From assembly GCA_963422655.1 (NCBI GenBank), contig OY730440.1:558001-622000 (forward strand): a stretch of 64,000 nt of DNA, read 5' to 3'. The DNA comes from CATQHS01 sp963422655. Its GTDB lineage: Bacteria > Actinomycetota > Acidimicrobiia > Acidimicrobiales > Aldehydirespiratoraceae. Both the position numbers and the translations under genes were made by a program. Positions 8,360 to 15,145 of the stretch are shown here, piece by piece; within the stretch, counting starts at the first letter, position 1; each line of letters opens with the position of its first letter. The notes beneath the pieces were generated by a model, which had not been told where the DNA came from, ran no database searches, and worked only from the letters and a program-made list of their open reading frames with translations.

Positions 8360-8925
8360 CCGGACCGCGGTCCCAGCCCGCGATTCGCCTCCGGGTCGCG
8401 GCCGGAACCGCGGGCATCGCGGCTTTGGTGGCCGGGATCGGGGCCTGTGGCTCTACACCGACACCGGCCGGGACCGCAGAACCGGACAGGATCACGACCG
8501 TGTCCGACGAGCCGACGGCGCCGGAGACCCTCGAGTTGATCGACGTCTCCACCGCCGAGCCGGTCCGGCTCCGGTCGTTCACGCCGGAGGGCACCCCAGT
8601 GCTGTTGTGGTTCTGGGCCCCCCATTGACCGATCTGCCGGGCCGAAGCCCCGGAACTCGAGCAGTTCGCTCGGGACAACGCCCACCGGCTCACCGTCGTC
8701 GGAATGGGAGCCCAGGACGATTTGGCCATGGCGGCGGACTTCGTGGCCGCTACCGGCGTCACCTTCCCCATGCTGTGGGACCCGACGCTGGAGTCGTGGC
8801 GCCGATACGGGATCCAGCGCAACTCCGACTTCTGGCTGCTCGACGGGAACGGCAACCAGATCGGCGAGCGCTTCTACCGGCTCGACGTGAGCTACATCGA
8901 AGAACTGCTCGCCACTGCAGCCTGA
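8356..8925 (+). CDS. candidate selenoprotein: TlpA/thioredoxin-like lipoprotein with UxxC active site
   Basis: The frame begins at a GTG overlapping the aceE stop and encodes a signal peptide with a lipobox (GIGACGS) and a thioredoxin/TlpA-like domain. After LLWFWAPH the frame meets TGA at 8626-8628 and continues without another stop to 8925, giving 189 codons. Downstream of the TGA it reads PICRAEAPELEQF, then a normal redoxin domain (VTFPMLWDPT, FWLLDGNGNQIG). TlpA/ResA proteins have WAPWCPxC here, so the TGA sits exactly at the first Cys of CxxC and would give Sec91-Pro-Ile-Cys94. A hairpin follows the TGA. A nonsense mutation is the alternative, but both halves show no other decay. The function would be thiol-disulfide exchange outside the membrane. 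Sec insertion needs selA, selB, selC and selD elsewhere. Confidence 0.72.
8626..8668 (+). promoter_or_regulatory. putative bacterial SECIS hairpin after in-frame TGA
   Basis: An outer stem pairs 8630-8637 with 8661-8668 with one mismatch. An inner GC stem pairs 8638-8641 with 8649-8652 and closes on a small loop containing CGAA (8643-8646), with one bulged C. Bacterial SECIS elements lie directly downstream of the UGA, with an apical loop roughly 15-35 bases away and a G early in the loop. The loop here begins about 14 bases after the TGA. This was folded by eye. Confidence 0.5.
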
Positions 8926-8965
8926 TATCCGCCATACAGACGCCTCGACCCCTATCATGACAGCC

Positions 8966-8988
8966 GGTCGCGAAAGCGACCTTTCTTA
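8966..8988 (+). terminator. intrinsic terminator after the candidate selenoprotein gene
   Basis: A perfect 6-bp stem GGTCGC/GCGACC closes on a GAAA tetraloop and is followed by TTTCTTATT. It separates the aceE-lipoprotein unit from pstS. A TATCAT box just upstream (8952-8957) could instead place the hairpin in the pstS leader. Confidence 0.5.
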
Positions 8989-9010
8989 TTGTCAACAGAA
9001 AGGGACTCGA

Positions 9011-10039
9011 ATGCCCATGTCGATGCGTCGGTGGCTCATGCTGTCGGCCATTTGTATGAGCTTCTTGCTGGCTGCCGCTGGCTGTGGCGACGACGAAAGC
9101 GTCTCCAACGCCGGATCCAACAGCCGTACCGACAACGGAGCCTCCGCAACCGGGCCCGACGCCGTGTCGGGCAACGTCACGATCTCGGGCTCATCGACAG
9201 TAGAACCCATCTCGATCCGGGTCGCGGAACTGTTCGAGGACATTGCTCCCGACGTGTCGGTCACGGTCGACGGTCCTGGCACCGGTGACGGATTCAAGTT
9301 GTTCTGTAACGGCGAGACCGACATCTCCGACGCCTCCCGCCCGATCAAGGACATGGAGAAGGATTCCTGCTTCTCCAACGGGATCAACAACATTGTCGAG
9401 CTCAAGGTCGGTATCGACGGCATCGCCGTCATGACCAACGCCGCCAACGAGGCGATCGAGTGTCTGAGCTTCGAACAGTTGTTCGCACTCATCGGTCCCT
9501 CCGGTGAAGGAACAGCCACTTGGGCCGAGGCCTCGCCGGGTTTGCCGGATGCGCCTCTCGAAGTGTTCGGACCCGGCGAGGAATCGGGGACCTTCGACTC
9601 GTTCCTCGAGATCGTGTTCGAAGACTTGGCCGAAGAACAGGGCCTCGAAGCCACCACCCGCACCGACTACAGTCCCTCTGGTGACGACAACGTCATCCTC
9701 CAGGGCATCCAATCCAGCGACACCAGCCTGGGCTGGGTGGGTTTCGCTTTCGCCGGCAACGCCTCGGGTGTGAGGTTGATCCCCATCGACGGTGGTGATG
9801 GCTGCGTCGAGCCCACCCCGGACTCGATCGCATCCTCCCGATACCCGATCAGCCGGGACCTGTGGATCTACGTGAACGCCGATAAGGCCGCGGCCAACCC
9901 AGCCGTGAGCGCCTACGTCGACTTCTATATGACCGAAGGGCTCCGATCGGCGGTGGGCGCCGTCGGCTATGTGCCCCTCACAGAAGCGGCCCGAAGCGAG
10001 ACCCGGGACCGCTGGGCCAGCCGTACCGCCCTCGACTGA
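9011..10039 (+). CDS. pstS: phosphate ABC transporter, substrate-binding lipoprotein PstS
   Basis: The periplasmic-type phosphate receptor of the high-affinity Pst system, 342 residues. A lipoprotein signal ends at LLAAAGCGDDE. The mature domain carries the phosphate-binding motifs SGSSTVEPIS near the N-terminus, DASRPI and GEESGTFDSF. ATG at 9011 is chosen because AAAGGGA lies 6-7 bases upstream; another ATG follows at 9017. It is the first gene of a pstS-C-A-B-phoU set. Regulation by phosphate limitation is expected from the family, but I could not identify a Pho box. Confidence 0.95.
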   Translation: MPMSMRRWLMLSAICMSFLLAAAGCGDDESVSNAGSNSRTDNGASATGPDAVSGNVTISGSSTVEPISIRVAELFEDIAPDVSVTVDGPGTGDGFKLFCNGETDISDASRPIKDMEKDSCFSNGINNIVELKVGIDGIAVMTNAANEAIECLSFEQLFALIGPSGEGTATWAEASPGLPDAPLEVFGPGEESGTFDSFLEIVFEDLAEEQGLEATTRTDYSPSGDDNVILQGIQSSDTSLGWVGFAFAGNASGVRLIPIDGGDGCVEPTPDSIASSRYPISRDLWIYVNADKAAANPAVSAYVDFYMTEGLRSAVGAVGYVPLTEAARSETRDRWASRTALD

Positions 10040-10092
10040 CTCGAGTCCCCGGACGCCACCCCAGTGCCTGATGAGAGGAGTAGGTTCTGGCC

Positions 10093-11244
10093 GTGACCGA
10101 CGCGAGCCTCATCGGCGCCGCGACTGTGACCCCCGACATGCTTCGGATAGCGGCGGGGCGACGGTTCCGTGAGGTTCTCGTCCGGTACTGGTTGCTGCTG
10201 GCCGCCTTGGTATCGGTGGTGGTGAGCGCCCTCATCCTGTGGAGCCTCTTGCGGGAGGCGTGGACGTTCATCACCGGGGTGGCCTGGGCTGACACCTGGG
10301 GCCAGCAGGGGTGGTTTCCTCGTCGGGGGCTTTACGACATCCCCACCATCGTGGTGCCGACGGTGATCGTCACCGCTATCGCCATGGTCGTGTCCGGACC
10401 ACTCGGTCTGGGTGCGGCCATCTACCTGTCGGAATATGCCAAACCGGCGGTGCGGTCCTGGGTGAAGCCGGTCCTGGAGATTCTGGCCGGTATCCCGTCG
10501 GTGGTGCTCGGGTTCTTCGCCTTGACCTGGATCGCTCCCAACGTCGTGGGCCGGATCGGCAAACCCGCCTTTCTGGTTATCGGACTGGCCGTGATGGGGC
10601 TCTACACGGTTGTGGCCGCGGTCATGGTCCGGTCTCGGTTGAAGCGCTACCGGGACGGCTCGAGCGATTCATCGGCTCTTATCGGTGTGGTTGGCGCCCT
10701 GGCTGTGCTGGGCGCGATCTTCGCGGGCTATCTGTTCTGGCTGCTGAACGTGCTGGGTGAGCTGGCCCCGGCCAGGGCCGGGTCGTTGGCCGCGGCCGGC
10801 ATCGGGGTGGGCCTGCTCACCATTCCGCTGGTGGCATCGGTGTCCGAGGACGCCATGGCGGCCGTGCCCGAACACCTTCGGGAGGCCTCGGCCGGACTGG
10901 GCGCCCGCAAGATGACCACGGCCACCACGGTGGTGGTTCCCGCCGCCATATCGGGCATCGTGGCTGCCTTGATCGTCGCCACCTCACGGGCCATCGGCGA
11001 GACGATGGTCGTGTTCATGGCCGGTGGGGCCGCCGACGCGGCCCGGTTCACCGACTCGCCCTTGGATGGCGGGCTGACCATGACCGCAGCTATGGCGTCG
11101 CTGGCATCGGGCACCGACAACGTGGTGGGCGAGGGGCTCACCTTCCAGAGCCTGTACTTCGTCGGGTTGTTGCTCTTCGTCATCACCTTGGCTTTGAACA
11201 TCGCCGCGACCCGTTTCGTCAACCGCGTGCGCGAGCAGTACTGA
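10093..11244 (+). CDS. pstC: phosphate ABC transporter permease PstC
   Basis: An inner-membrane permease of the Pst transporter, 383 residues with about six transmembrane helices. The binding-protein-dependent transport signature is seen in the cytoplasmic loop EHLREASAGLGARKMTT. The ILAGIPSVVLGFFAL segment is typical of PstC. The start is GTG at 10093 with GAGAGGAGTAGG upstream. A 68-residue stretch between helices (around KRYRDGSSDSSALIG) is longer than in the E. coli protein. It pairs with PstA, which follows 24 bases downstream. Confidence 0.93.
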   Translation: MTDASLIGAATVTPDMLRIAAGRRFREVLVRYWLLLAALVSVVVSALILWSLLREAWTFITGVAWADTWGQQGWFPRRGLYDIPTIVVPTVIVTAIAMVVSGPLGLGAAIYLSEYAKPAVRSWVKPVLEILAGIPSVVLGFFALTWIAPNVVGRIGKPAFLVIGLAVMGLYTVVAAVMVRSRLKRYRDGSSDSSALIGVVGALAVLGAIFAGYLFWLLNVLGELAPARAGSLAAAGIGVGLLTIPLVASVSEDAMAAVPEHLREASAGLGARKMTTATTVVVPAAISGIVAALIVATSRAIGETMVVFMAGGAADAARFTDSPLDGGLTMTAAMASLASGTDNVVGEGLTFQSLYFVGLLLFVITLALNIAATRFVNRVREQY

Positions 11245-11268
11245 GCGCGAGCGGTACCGAGGGAACCG

Positions 11269-12231
11269 ATGGTCACCCGCCTCATCGACAGCAGATCCCG
11301 GTCGGCTATCGCCGCGTCGATCCAGGGCCGCCGCATCGACACCGGCGGCTTGCTCTTCCGAAGTTTGCTCCAGAGCGCGCTGGTGCTGACCCTGGTGATC
11401 CTGGCCGTCCTGCTGGTCAGCGTGTTCGCCGACGGTTGGAGCCAGATCGGCGGCCGCCTCGGCGAATTCCTGTCCGGAACCCTGAGATCCCAGTCGAAAG
11501 ACGCCGAGCTCGGAGTCCATCAGGGTATCTACGGATCGTTGTGGATCGCCGTATCAGTGGCCGTGCTCGCCTTCCCCATCGGGATCGGAGCCGCCATATA
11601 CATGGAAGAATATGCCCCCCGCAACCGGTTCACCTCGTTCATCGAGGTCAATATCCGCAACCTGGCCGGGGTGCCTTCGGTGGTGTACGGACTGCTGGGT
11701 CTGGCTATGTTGGTGAATGGCGACATCTTCGGCCTCGACCGGCTGACCGGTGGGCGTTCGACCTTGTCGGCCGGTATCACCTTGGCCGTGCTGGTGCTGC
11801 CCATAGTGATAATCACTTCGGGTGAGGCGTTGCGGGCCGTGCCCAACTCGCTGCGGGAGGGTGCTTACGGAGTGGGGGCGACCCGGTGGGAGATGATCCG
11901 AACCCAGGCCCTGCCCTATGCCGCCCCCGGTATCCTCACCGGCACGCTCTTGTCGATGGCCCGGGCTGTGGGTGAGGCAGCGCCGTTGATCTTGGTCGGA
12001 GCGGTCACGGGGCGCCTCGGCGACAACCCGGCCCTGCTCGACTTGGGCGCCCTCTCCGAACGCTTCACCGCGCTGCCCATCGTCATCACCAGTTGGACCC
12101 AACAATCCGGACGCGACACAGGGTTCGCAGCCGCAGCCGCCGGCGCCATCGTGGTGCTTTTGGTTTTCGTCCTGATCATGAACTCGGCGGCTATCGGACT
12201 GCGAAACCGATTCGAGAAGAAGAGAGGCTGA
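11269..12231 (+). CDS. pstA: phosphate ABC transporter permease PstA
   Basis: The second permease subunit, 320 residues with about six helices. NLAGVPSVVYGLLGL and the EAA-type loop NSLREGAYGVGATRWEM mark it as PstA. The ATG at 11269 follows GAGGGAACCG. The stop at 12231 lies 8 bases before the pstB start. Together PstC and PstA form the channel driven by the PstB ATPase. Confidence 0.94.
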   Translation: MVTRLIDSRSRSAIAASIQGRRIDTGGLLFRSLLQSALVLTLVILAVLLVSVFADGWSQIGGRLGEFLSGTLRSQSKDAELGVHQGIYGSLWIAVSVAVLAFPIGIGAAIYMEEYAPRNRFTSFIEVNIRNLAGVPSVVYGLLGLAMLVNGDIFGLDRLTGGRSTLSAGITLAVLVLPIVIITSGEALRAVPNSLREGAYGVGATRWEMIRTQALPYAAPGILTGTLLSMARAVGEAAPLILVGAVTGRLGDNPALLDLGALSERFTALPIVITSWTQQSGRDTGFAAAAAGAIVVLLVFVLIMNSAAIGLRNRFEKKRG

Positions 12232-12239
12232 CTTCTGCT

Positions 12240-13160
12240 GTGACCGATACTGCGACCGATACTGCGAGGGGTACTGTCGTCGAGACGACTGCCACCACCG
12301 GGACGCCCCACCCTCTGGCACTCGGGTTTCGGGCCACCGCCAAGACGATCACACCGGTGGAGCCGGAGCCGGCCGCCAGCGGGCACACCGTCTTGCACAC
12401 TCGGAACCTGAACGTTGACTACGGCCAGTTCCGGGCCGTGCGCGATGTCTCCTTCGACGTCCACCAGCACGAGATCACCGCGCTCATCGGGCCGTCGGGA
12501 TGCGGCAAGACCACAGTGCTGCGGTGCTACAACCGCATGAACGACCTGATAGAGGGAGCCCGGGTCACCGGTACCATCGAGTACCACGGCGTCGACCTCT
12601 ACGGCGAAAAAGTCGACGCGGTCGAGGTGCGCCGCCGGATCGGCATGGTCTTCCAGAAACCCAACCCTTTTCCCAAATCGATCTACGACAACGTCGCCTA
12701 CGGACCCCGGGTCGCGGGCCAGCGCAAGGGCCTCGGCGAGGTCGTGGAGAACTCCCTGGTCAAGGCGGCTCTGTGGGACGAGGTGAAGGATCGCCTCTCC
12801 GATTCTGCGTTCGAGTTGTCGGGCGGTCAGCAGCAACGATTGTGTATCGCCCGGGCCATCGCCGTGGACCCCGACGTGTTGCTGATGGACGAGCCCTGCT
12901 CGGCTCTCGATCCCATCGCCACCGCCCGCATCGAGGACCTTATGCAGGAGATCAAACAGGAGTACACGATCATTATCGTGACCCACAACATGCAGCAGGC
13001 GGCGCGGGTGAGCGACATGACCGCCTTCTTCACCGCTGAGGTCCACTCCGAGAACGACAACCGCACCGGCATCCTGGTGGAATGCGACCACACGGACGTG
13101 ATCTTCTCCAACCCGTCCGACGAACGAACCGAGAACTATGTGACCGGCAGGTTCGGTTGA
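12240..13160 (+). CDS. pstB: phosphate ABC transporter ATPase PstB
   Basis: The ATP-hydrolysing subunit, 306 residues, with Walker A GPSGCGKTT, Q-loop VFQKPNPFPKS (typical of PstB), signature LSGGQQQR, Walker B VLLMDEP and the switch His in THNM. The GTG at 12240 is chosen. This leaves an N-terminal extension of about 45 residues before the ABC domain, rich in Thr, Ala and Pro, that most PstB proteins lack. An internal start cannot be excluded, but no better Shine-Dalgarno sequence was seen. Confidence 0.94.
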   Translation: MTDTATDTARGTVVETTATTGTPHPLALGFRATAKTITPVEPEPAASGHTVLHTRNLNVDYGQFRAVRDVSFDVHQHEITALIGPSGCGKTTVLRCYNRMNDLIEGARVTGTIEYHGVDLYGEKVDAVEVRRRIGMVFQKPNPFPKSIYDNVAYGPRVAGQRKGLGEVVENSLVKAALWDEVKDRLSDSAFELSGGQQQRLCIARAIAVDPDVLLMDEPCSALDPIATARIEDLMQEIKQEYTIIIVTHNMQQAARVSDMTAFFTAEVHSENDNRTGILVECDHTDVIFSNPSDERTENYVTGRFG

Positions 13161-13167
13161 AGCCACC

Positions 13168-13890
13168 ATGCCAGAACAGACCCGCAAGACATTCCACGCC
13201 GATATCGACACGGTTCGCGACCAGATCGTCCAACTGGGGGCGGCGGCTACCGGAGCCGGAGTTCGAGCCACTCGAGCCCTGCTCGACGGCAACCTCGTCG
13301 CGGCCCAAGCCGTCATCGACAGCGACGACCGGCTCGACGACGCCGCCGTCGAGATCGAGGAGAGCTGCCAGCGGCTGCTCGCCCTCCAACAGCCCATGGC
13401 CATCGACCTGCGCCGCATCCTGACCGCCTTATGGATCGCGGCCGAATTGGAAAGGATCGGCGATCTGGCCTGTAATGTCTGCAAGGGTGCCCGGCGGATC
13501 TTCGGGGCCGAGTTCTCCCCCCGGGTCCGGAGCCTGATCGCGGAGATGAGCGAGGAGGCTTTGCGTCTGACCCGGTTGGGGGTCGATGCCTATGTCGATG
13601 AGGACGCCAGCTTGGGCGCGGCCCTCGACGACATCGACGACCGGCTCGACACCATCCACGCCGCCTTCGTTCAGGTGCTCCTCGAGCAGCGAGGCGAAGG
13701 GGGATTGGATCTTCAGCCTGCCGTGCAGCTCGCTCTCATCGCCCGCTATTACGAGCGGATCGGCGACCACGCCGTGAACATCGGCGAGCGGGTCCGTTAC
13801 TTGGTCAGCGGCTGGATGCCCGAGCACACCGGCGTGGCCCGTGAGCACGAGCGCCAGCGCCGCCAACAGTCGGTCGACCCGACGCCGTGA
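13168..13890 (+). CDS. phoU: phosphate signalling protein PhoU
   Basis: PhoU couples the Pst transporter to the PhoR/PhoB-type two-component system and represses the Pho regulon at high phosphate. The 240-residue protein shows the two repeated three-helix units with the metal-binding motifs: ERIGDLACNV in the first half and YERIGDHAVNIGERV in the second. It follows pstB by 7 bases and closes the operon. Confidence 0.95.
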   Translation: MPEQTRKTFHADIDTVRDQIVQLGAAATGAGVRATRALLDGNLVAAQAVIDSDDRLDDAAVEIEESCQRLLALQQPMAIDLRRILTALWIAAELERIGDLACNVCKGARRIFGAEFSPRVRSLIAEMSEEALRLTRLGVDAYVDEDASLGAALDDIDDRLDTIHAAFVQVLLEQRGEGGLDLQPAVQLALIARYYERIGDHAVNIGERVRYLVSGWMPEHTGVAREHERQRRQQSVDPTP

Positions 13891-13976
13891 CCGGTACGGG
13901 AAGGAATCGACCTTCGTAATCGGGCCGCTCTCACCGATCGGAGTGCCGCTGATCGTGACCGTACGGGACAGCGGCG

Positions 13977-14744
13977 TTACGACTCCGCCAGCAACGACCG
14001 ACGTCGGCCCTCGAGCCAGCCGATCAGCACCGCCACGGCGCGCGGGTCGTGGCGAAGGTGATGGCCGGCGCCACCAATGACACGCAGATCGGCTCCGGGA
14101 CAGGCGTCGGCCAAGGCCCGAGCATCGAATACCGGCACCATCTCGTCGTCGCTGCCGTGGACAACCATCAGGTCGCGGTCGCCGAGCTCGGCCGCCGCGG
14201 CCACCGCTTTGACCTCACGTATCTCGGCCGCCCAATGGTCGAACGACGGTGGGAAACAGGAGTCGCGGATAGCTCCGACCTGGCGAGCCAGCAACAGCAG
14301 GTCGCGGGGATTACGAGCCCAGTCCTCGAAGTCGGCCGGAGCCGCCACGGCAGCCGCTCCCCTGACCCGGTGGTGACCGGCGGCCACTACGGTGGCCAGC
14401 GCACCACCGGTGCCGAAGCCGACCAGCCAGACGGCATGGCAGGGCCCCGAATCGGCCAGGAAGTCGACCGCGCCAGCCAGATCCCGGCGCCATCCGGCCA
14501 GAGAGAAGTTGCCCTGGGAGCAGTCGACCCCGCGGCTGGTATAAGCGAGGGCGGTAAAACCGGCTTCGGACGCGAACCGGTCGGCCAGGGAGCCAAGGCT
14601 GGCTGTCGCGCTCATCCCTCCTCCTGCCTCGGCGGGAAACCCATGCGCGATCACCACTCCTGGTTGTGCGGTCGGGTGAAGGCGAGACGGACGAGCGATG
14701 TGGGTGGTCAGCTCGTTGCCGTCAACAATGAGCTGGCCGTTCAC
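13977..14744 (-). CDS. alpha/beta-hydrolase-fold protein with Gly at the nucleophile position
   Basis: The 255-residue protein has the alpha/beta hydrolase fold: a HGFPAEAGGG oxyanion-side loop, a nucleophile-elbow segment, an acid region (VHGSDDEMVPV) and a catalytic-His region (GGAGHHLRHD). The elbow reads GFGTGGA (residues 109-115), so the expected Ser of GxSxG is Gly111. Asp and His candidates remain. Either the enzyme uses another nucleophile or it has a non-hydrolytic role. It is convergent with phoU. The structured RNA region lies directly upstream on the same strand. Confidence 0.75.
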   Translation of the reverse strand: MNGQLIVDGNELTTHIARPSRLHPTAQPGVVIAHGFPAEAGGGMSATASLGSLADRFASEAGFTALAYTSRGVDCSQGNFSLAGWRRDLAGAVDFLADSGPCHAVWLVGFGTGGALATVVAAGHHRVRGAAAVAAPADFEDWARNPRDLLLLARQVGAIRDSCFPPSFDHWAAEIREVKAVAAAAELGDRDLMVVHGSDDEMVPVFDARALADACPGADLRVIGGAGHHLRHDPRAVAVLIGWLEGRRRSLLAES

Positions 14745-14786
14745 GGCAAGAATCTACCGGCGTCGAAAGAACTGCCAATGCCTGGT

Positions 14787-14827
14787 TAGAAATGCGAGTG
14801 GGGGCCGACTGGGCCGGCCCCCACTCG
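14787..14827 (-). terminator. terminator-like hairpin
   Basis: A perfect 11-bp stem (14796-14806 with 14816-14826, extendable by one pair) with a 9-base loop is followed on the minus strand by GCATTTCT. The T-run is weak, so termination is probable rather than certain. Confidence 0.5.
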
Positions 14828-14970
14828 TCAAGATTGCTGGAAACCCAGGTTCGGCTGGGCTCGACCGGGGCGAACGGCCTCGGTGCCCGGGCTGGATGTG
14901 ACAGGTCCAGCCACCAGAGTCTGGGGGTGGAGCTGGCGTGGGTTTCGCCAGTTGGTCCAGCAGGCCGTAG

Positions 14971-15024
14971 CTAGCGGCCAGCCACCTCCAAGGTCACGGC
15001 TAAGTCAGAACTCAGTTGGACCAC
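14971..15024 (-). CDS. possible 17-residue leader peptide behind a near-perfect SD
   Basis: The only short frame next to the strong ribosome-binding site reads from a GTG inside the SD to a TAG, giving a 17-residue peptide ending LAVTLEVAGR. The GTG overlaps the SD itself, which is too close for normal initiation. A longer frame from an upstream TTG is also open. The peptide may not be made, and the SD-like sequence could have another role. Confidence 0.25.
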   Translation of the reverse strand: MVQLSSDLAVTLEVAGR

Positions 15025-15033
15025 CTCCTTTCT
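15021..15033 (-). promoter_or_regulatory. extended Shine-Dalgarno sequence
   Basis: On the minus strand AGAAAGGAGGTGG, continuing into TCCAAC, is complementary to about 19 bases of the usual 16S rRNA 3' end with a single G-U exchange. This is far longer than any other ribosome-binding site in the window. Confidence 0.6.
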
Positions 15034-15045
15034 CTTGTGCCGCTG

Positions 15046-15073
15046 ATGATATACATTCAACCGACTAATGCAA
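15046..15073 (-). promoter_or_regulatory. predicted promoter for the structured RNA
   Basis: A minus-strand TTGCAT (15068-15073) and TATCAT (15046-15051) are separated by 16 bases. They place the transcription start near 15039, just before the strong SD sequence. Confidence 0.4.
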
Positions 15074-15145
15074 CCACCGAGCCGGTAATCTCGAGATGAG
15101 CGCTATCATGGCACCGCAGGGGCCTACGGGAATGCAGAGGCATCC

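Larger units (their letters stand above)
14790..15040 (-). ncRNA. unassigned structured RNA, five hairpins plus terminator
   Basis: Read on the minus strand, this region has five successive stem-loops: 14963-14967 with 14975-14979, 14933-14938 with 14946-14951, 14890-14896 with 14906-14912, 14865-14871 with 14885-14890 (one mismatch), and 14844-14848 with 14855-14859. A terminator-like hairpin follows. A promoter-like pair lies just upstream. A very strong Shine-Dalgarno sequence and a short open frame lie at the 5' end, and TGGTCCA within that area can pair with TGGACCA about 65 bases downstream. It could be a leader of the hydrolase gene, whose start is about 45 bases beyond the terminator, or a free RNA. 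I could not assign it to a known RNA family. Confidence 0.55.

Noticed and set aside
8356..8925. Simple nonsense-mutation pseudogene
   Set aside because: Both halves are intact, the stop is TGA rather than TAG or TAA, and it falls precisely at the redox cysteine. The possibility is kept as the main alternative but ranked lower.
15014..15033. Plus-strand resemblance to the 16S rRNA 3' end
   Set aside because: Only about 19 bases match and nothing upstream resembles 16S rRNA. The match is better explained as an extended Shine-Dalgarno sequence on the minus strand.
14790..15040. Retron or tRNA-like element for the hairpin array
   Set aside because: No reverse transcriptase is present nearby, and no cloverleaf with a TTCGA-type T-loop can be drawn.
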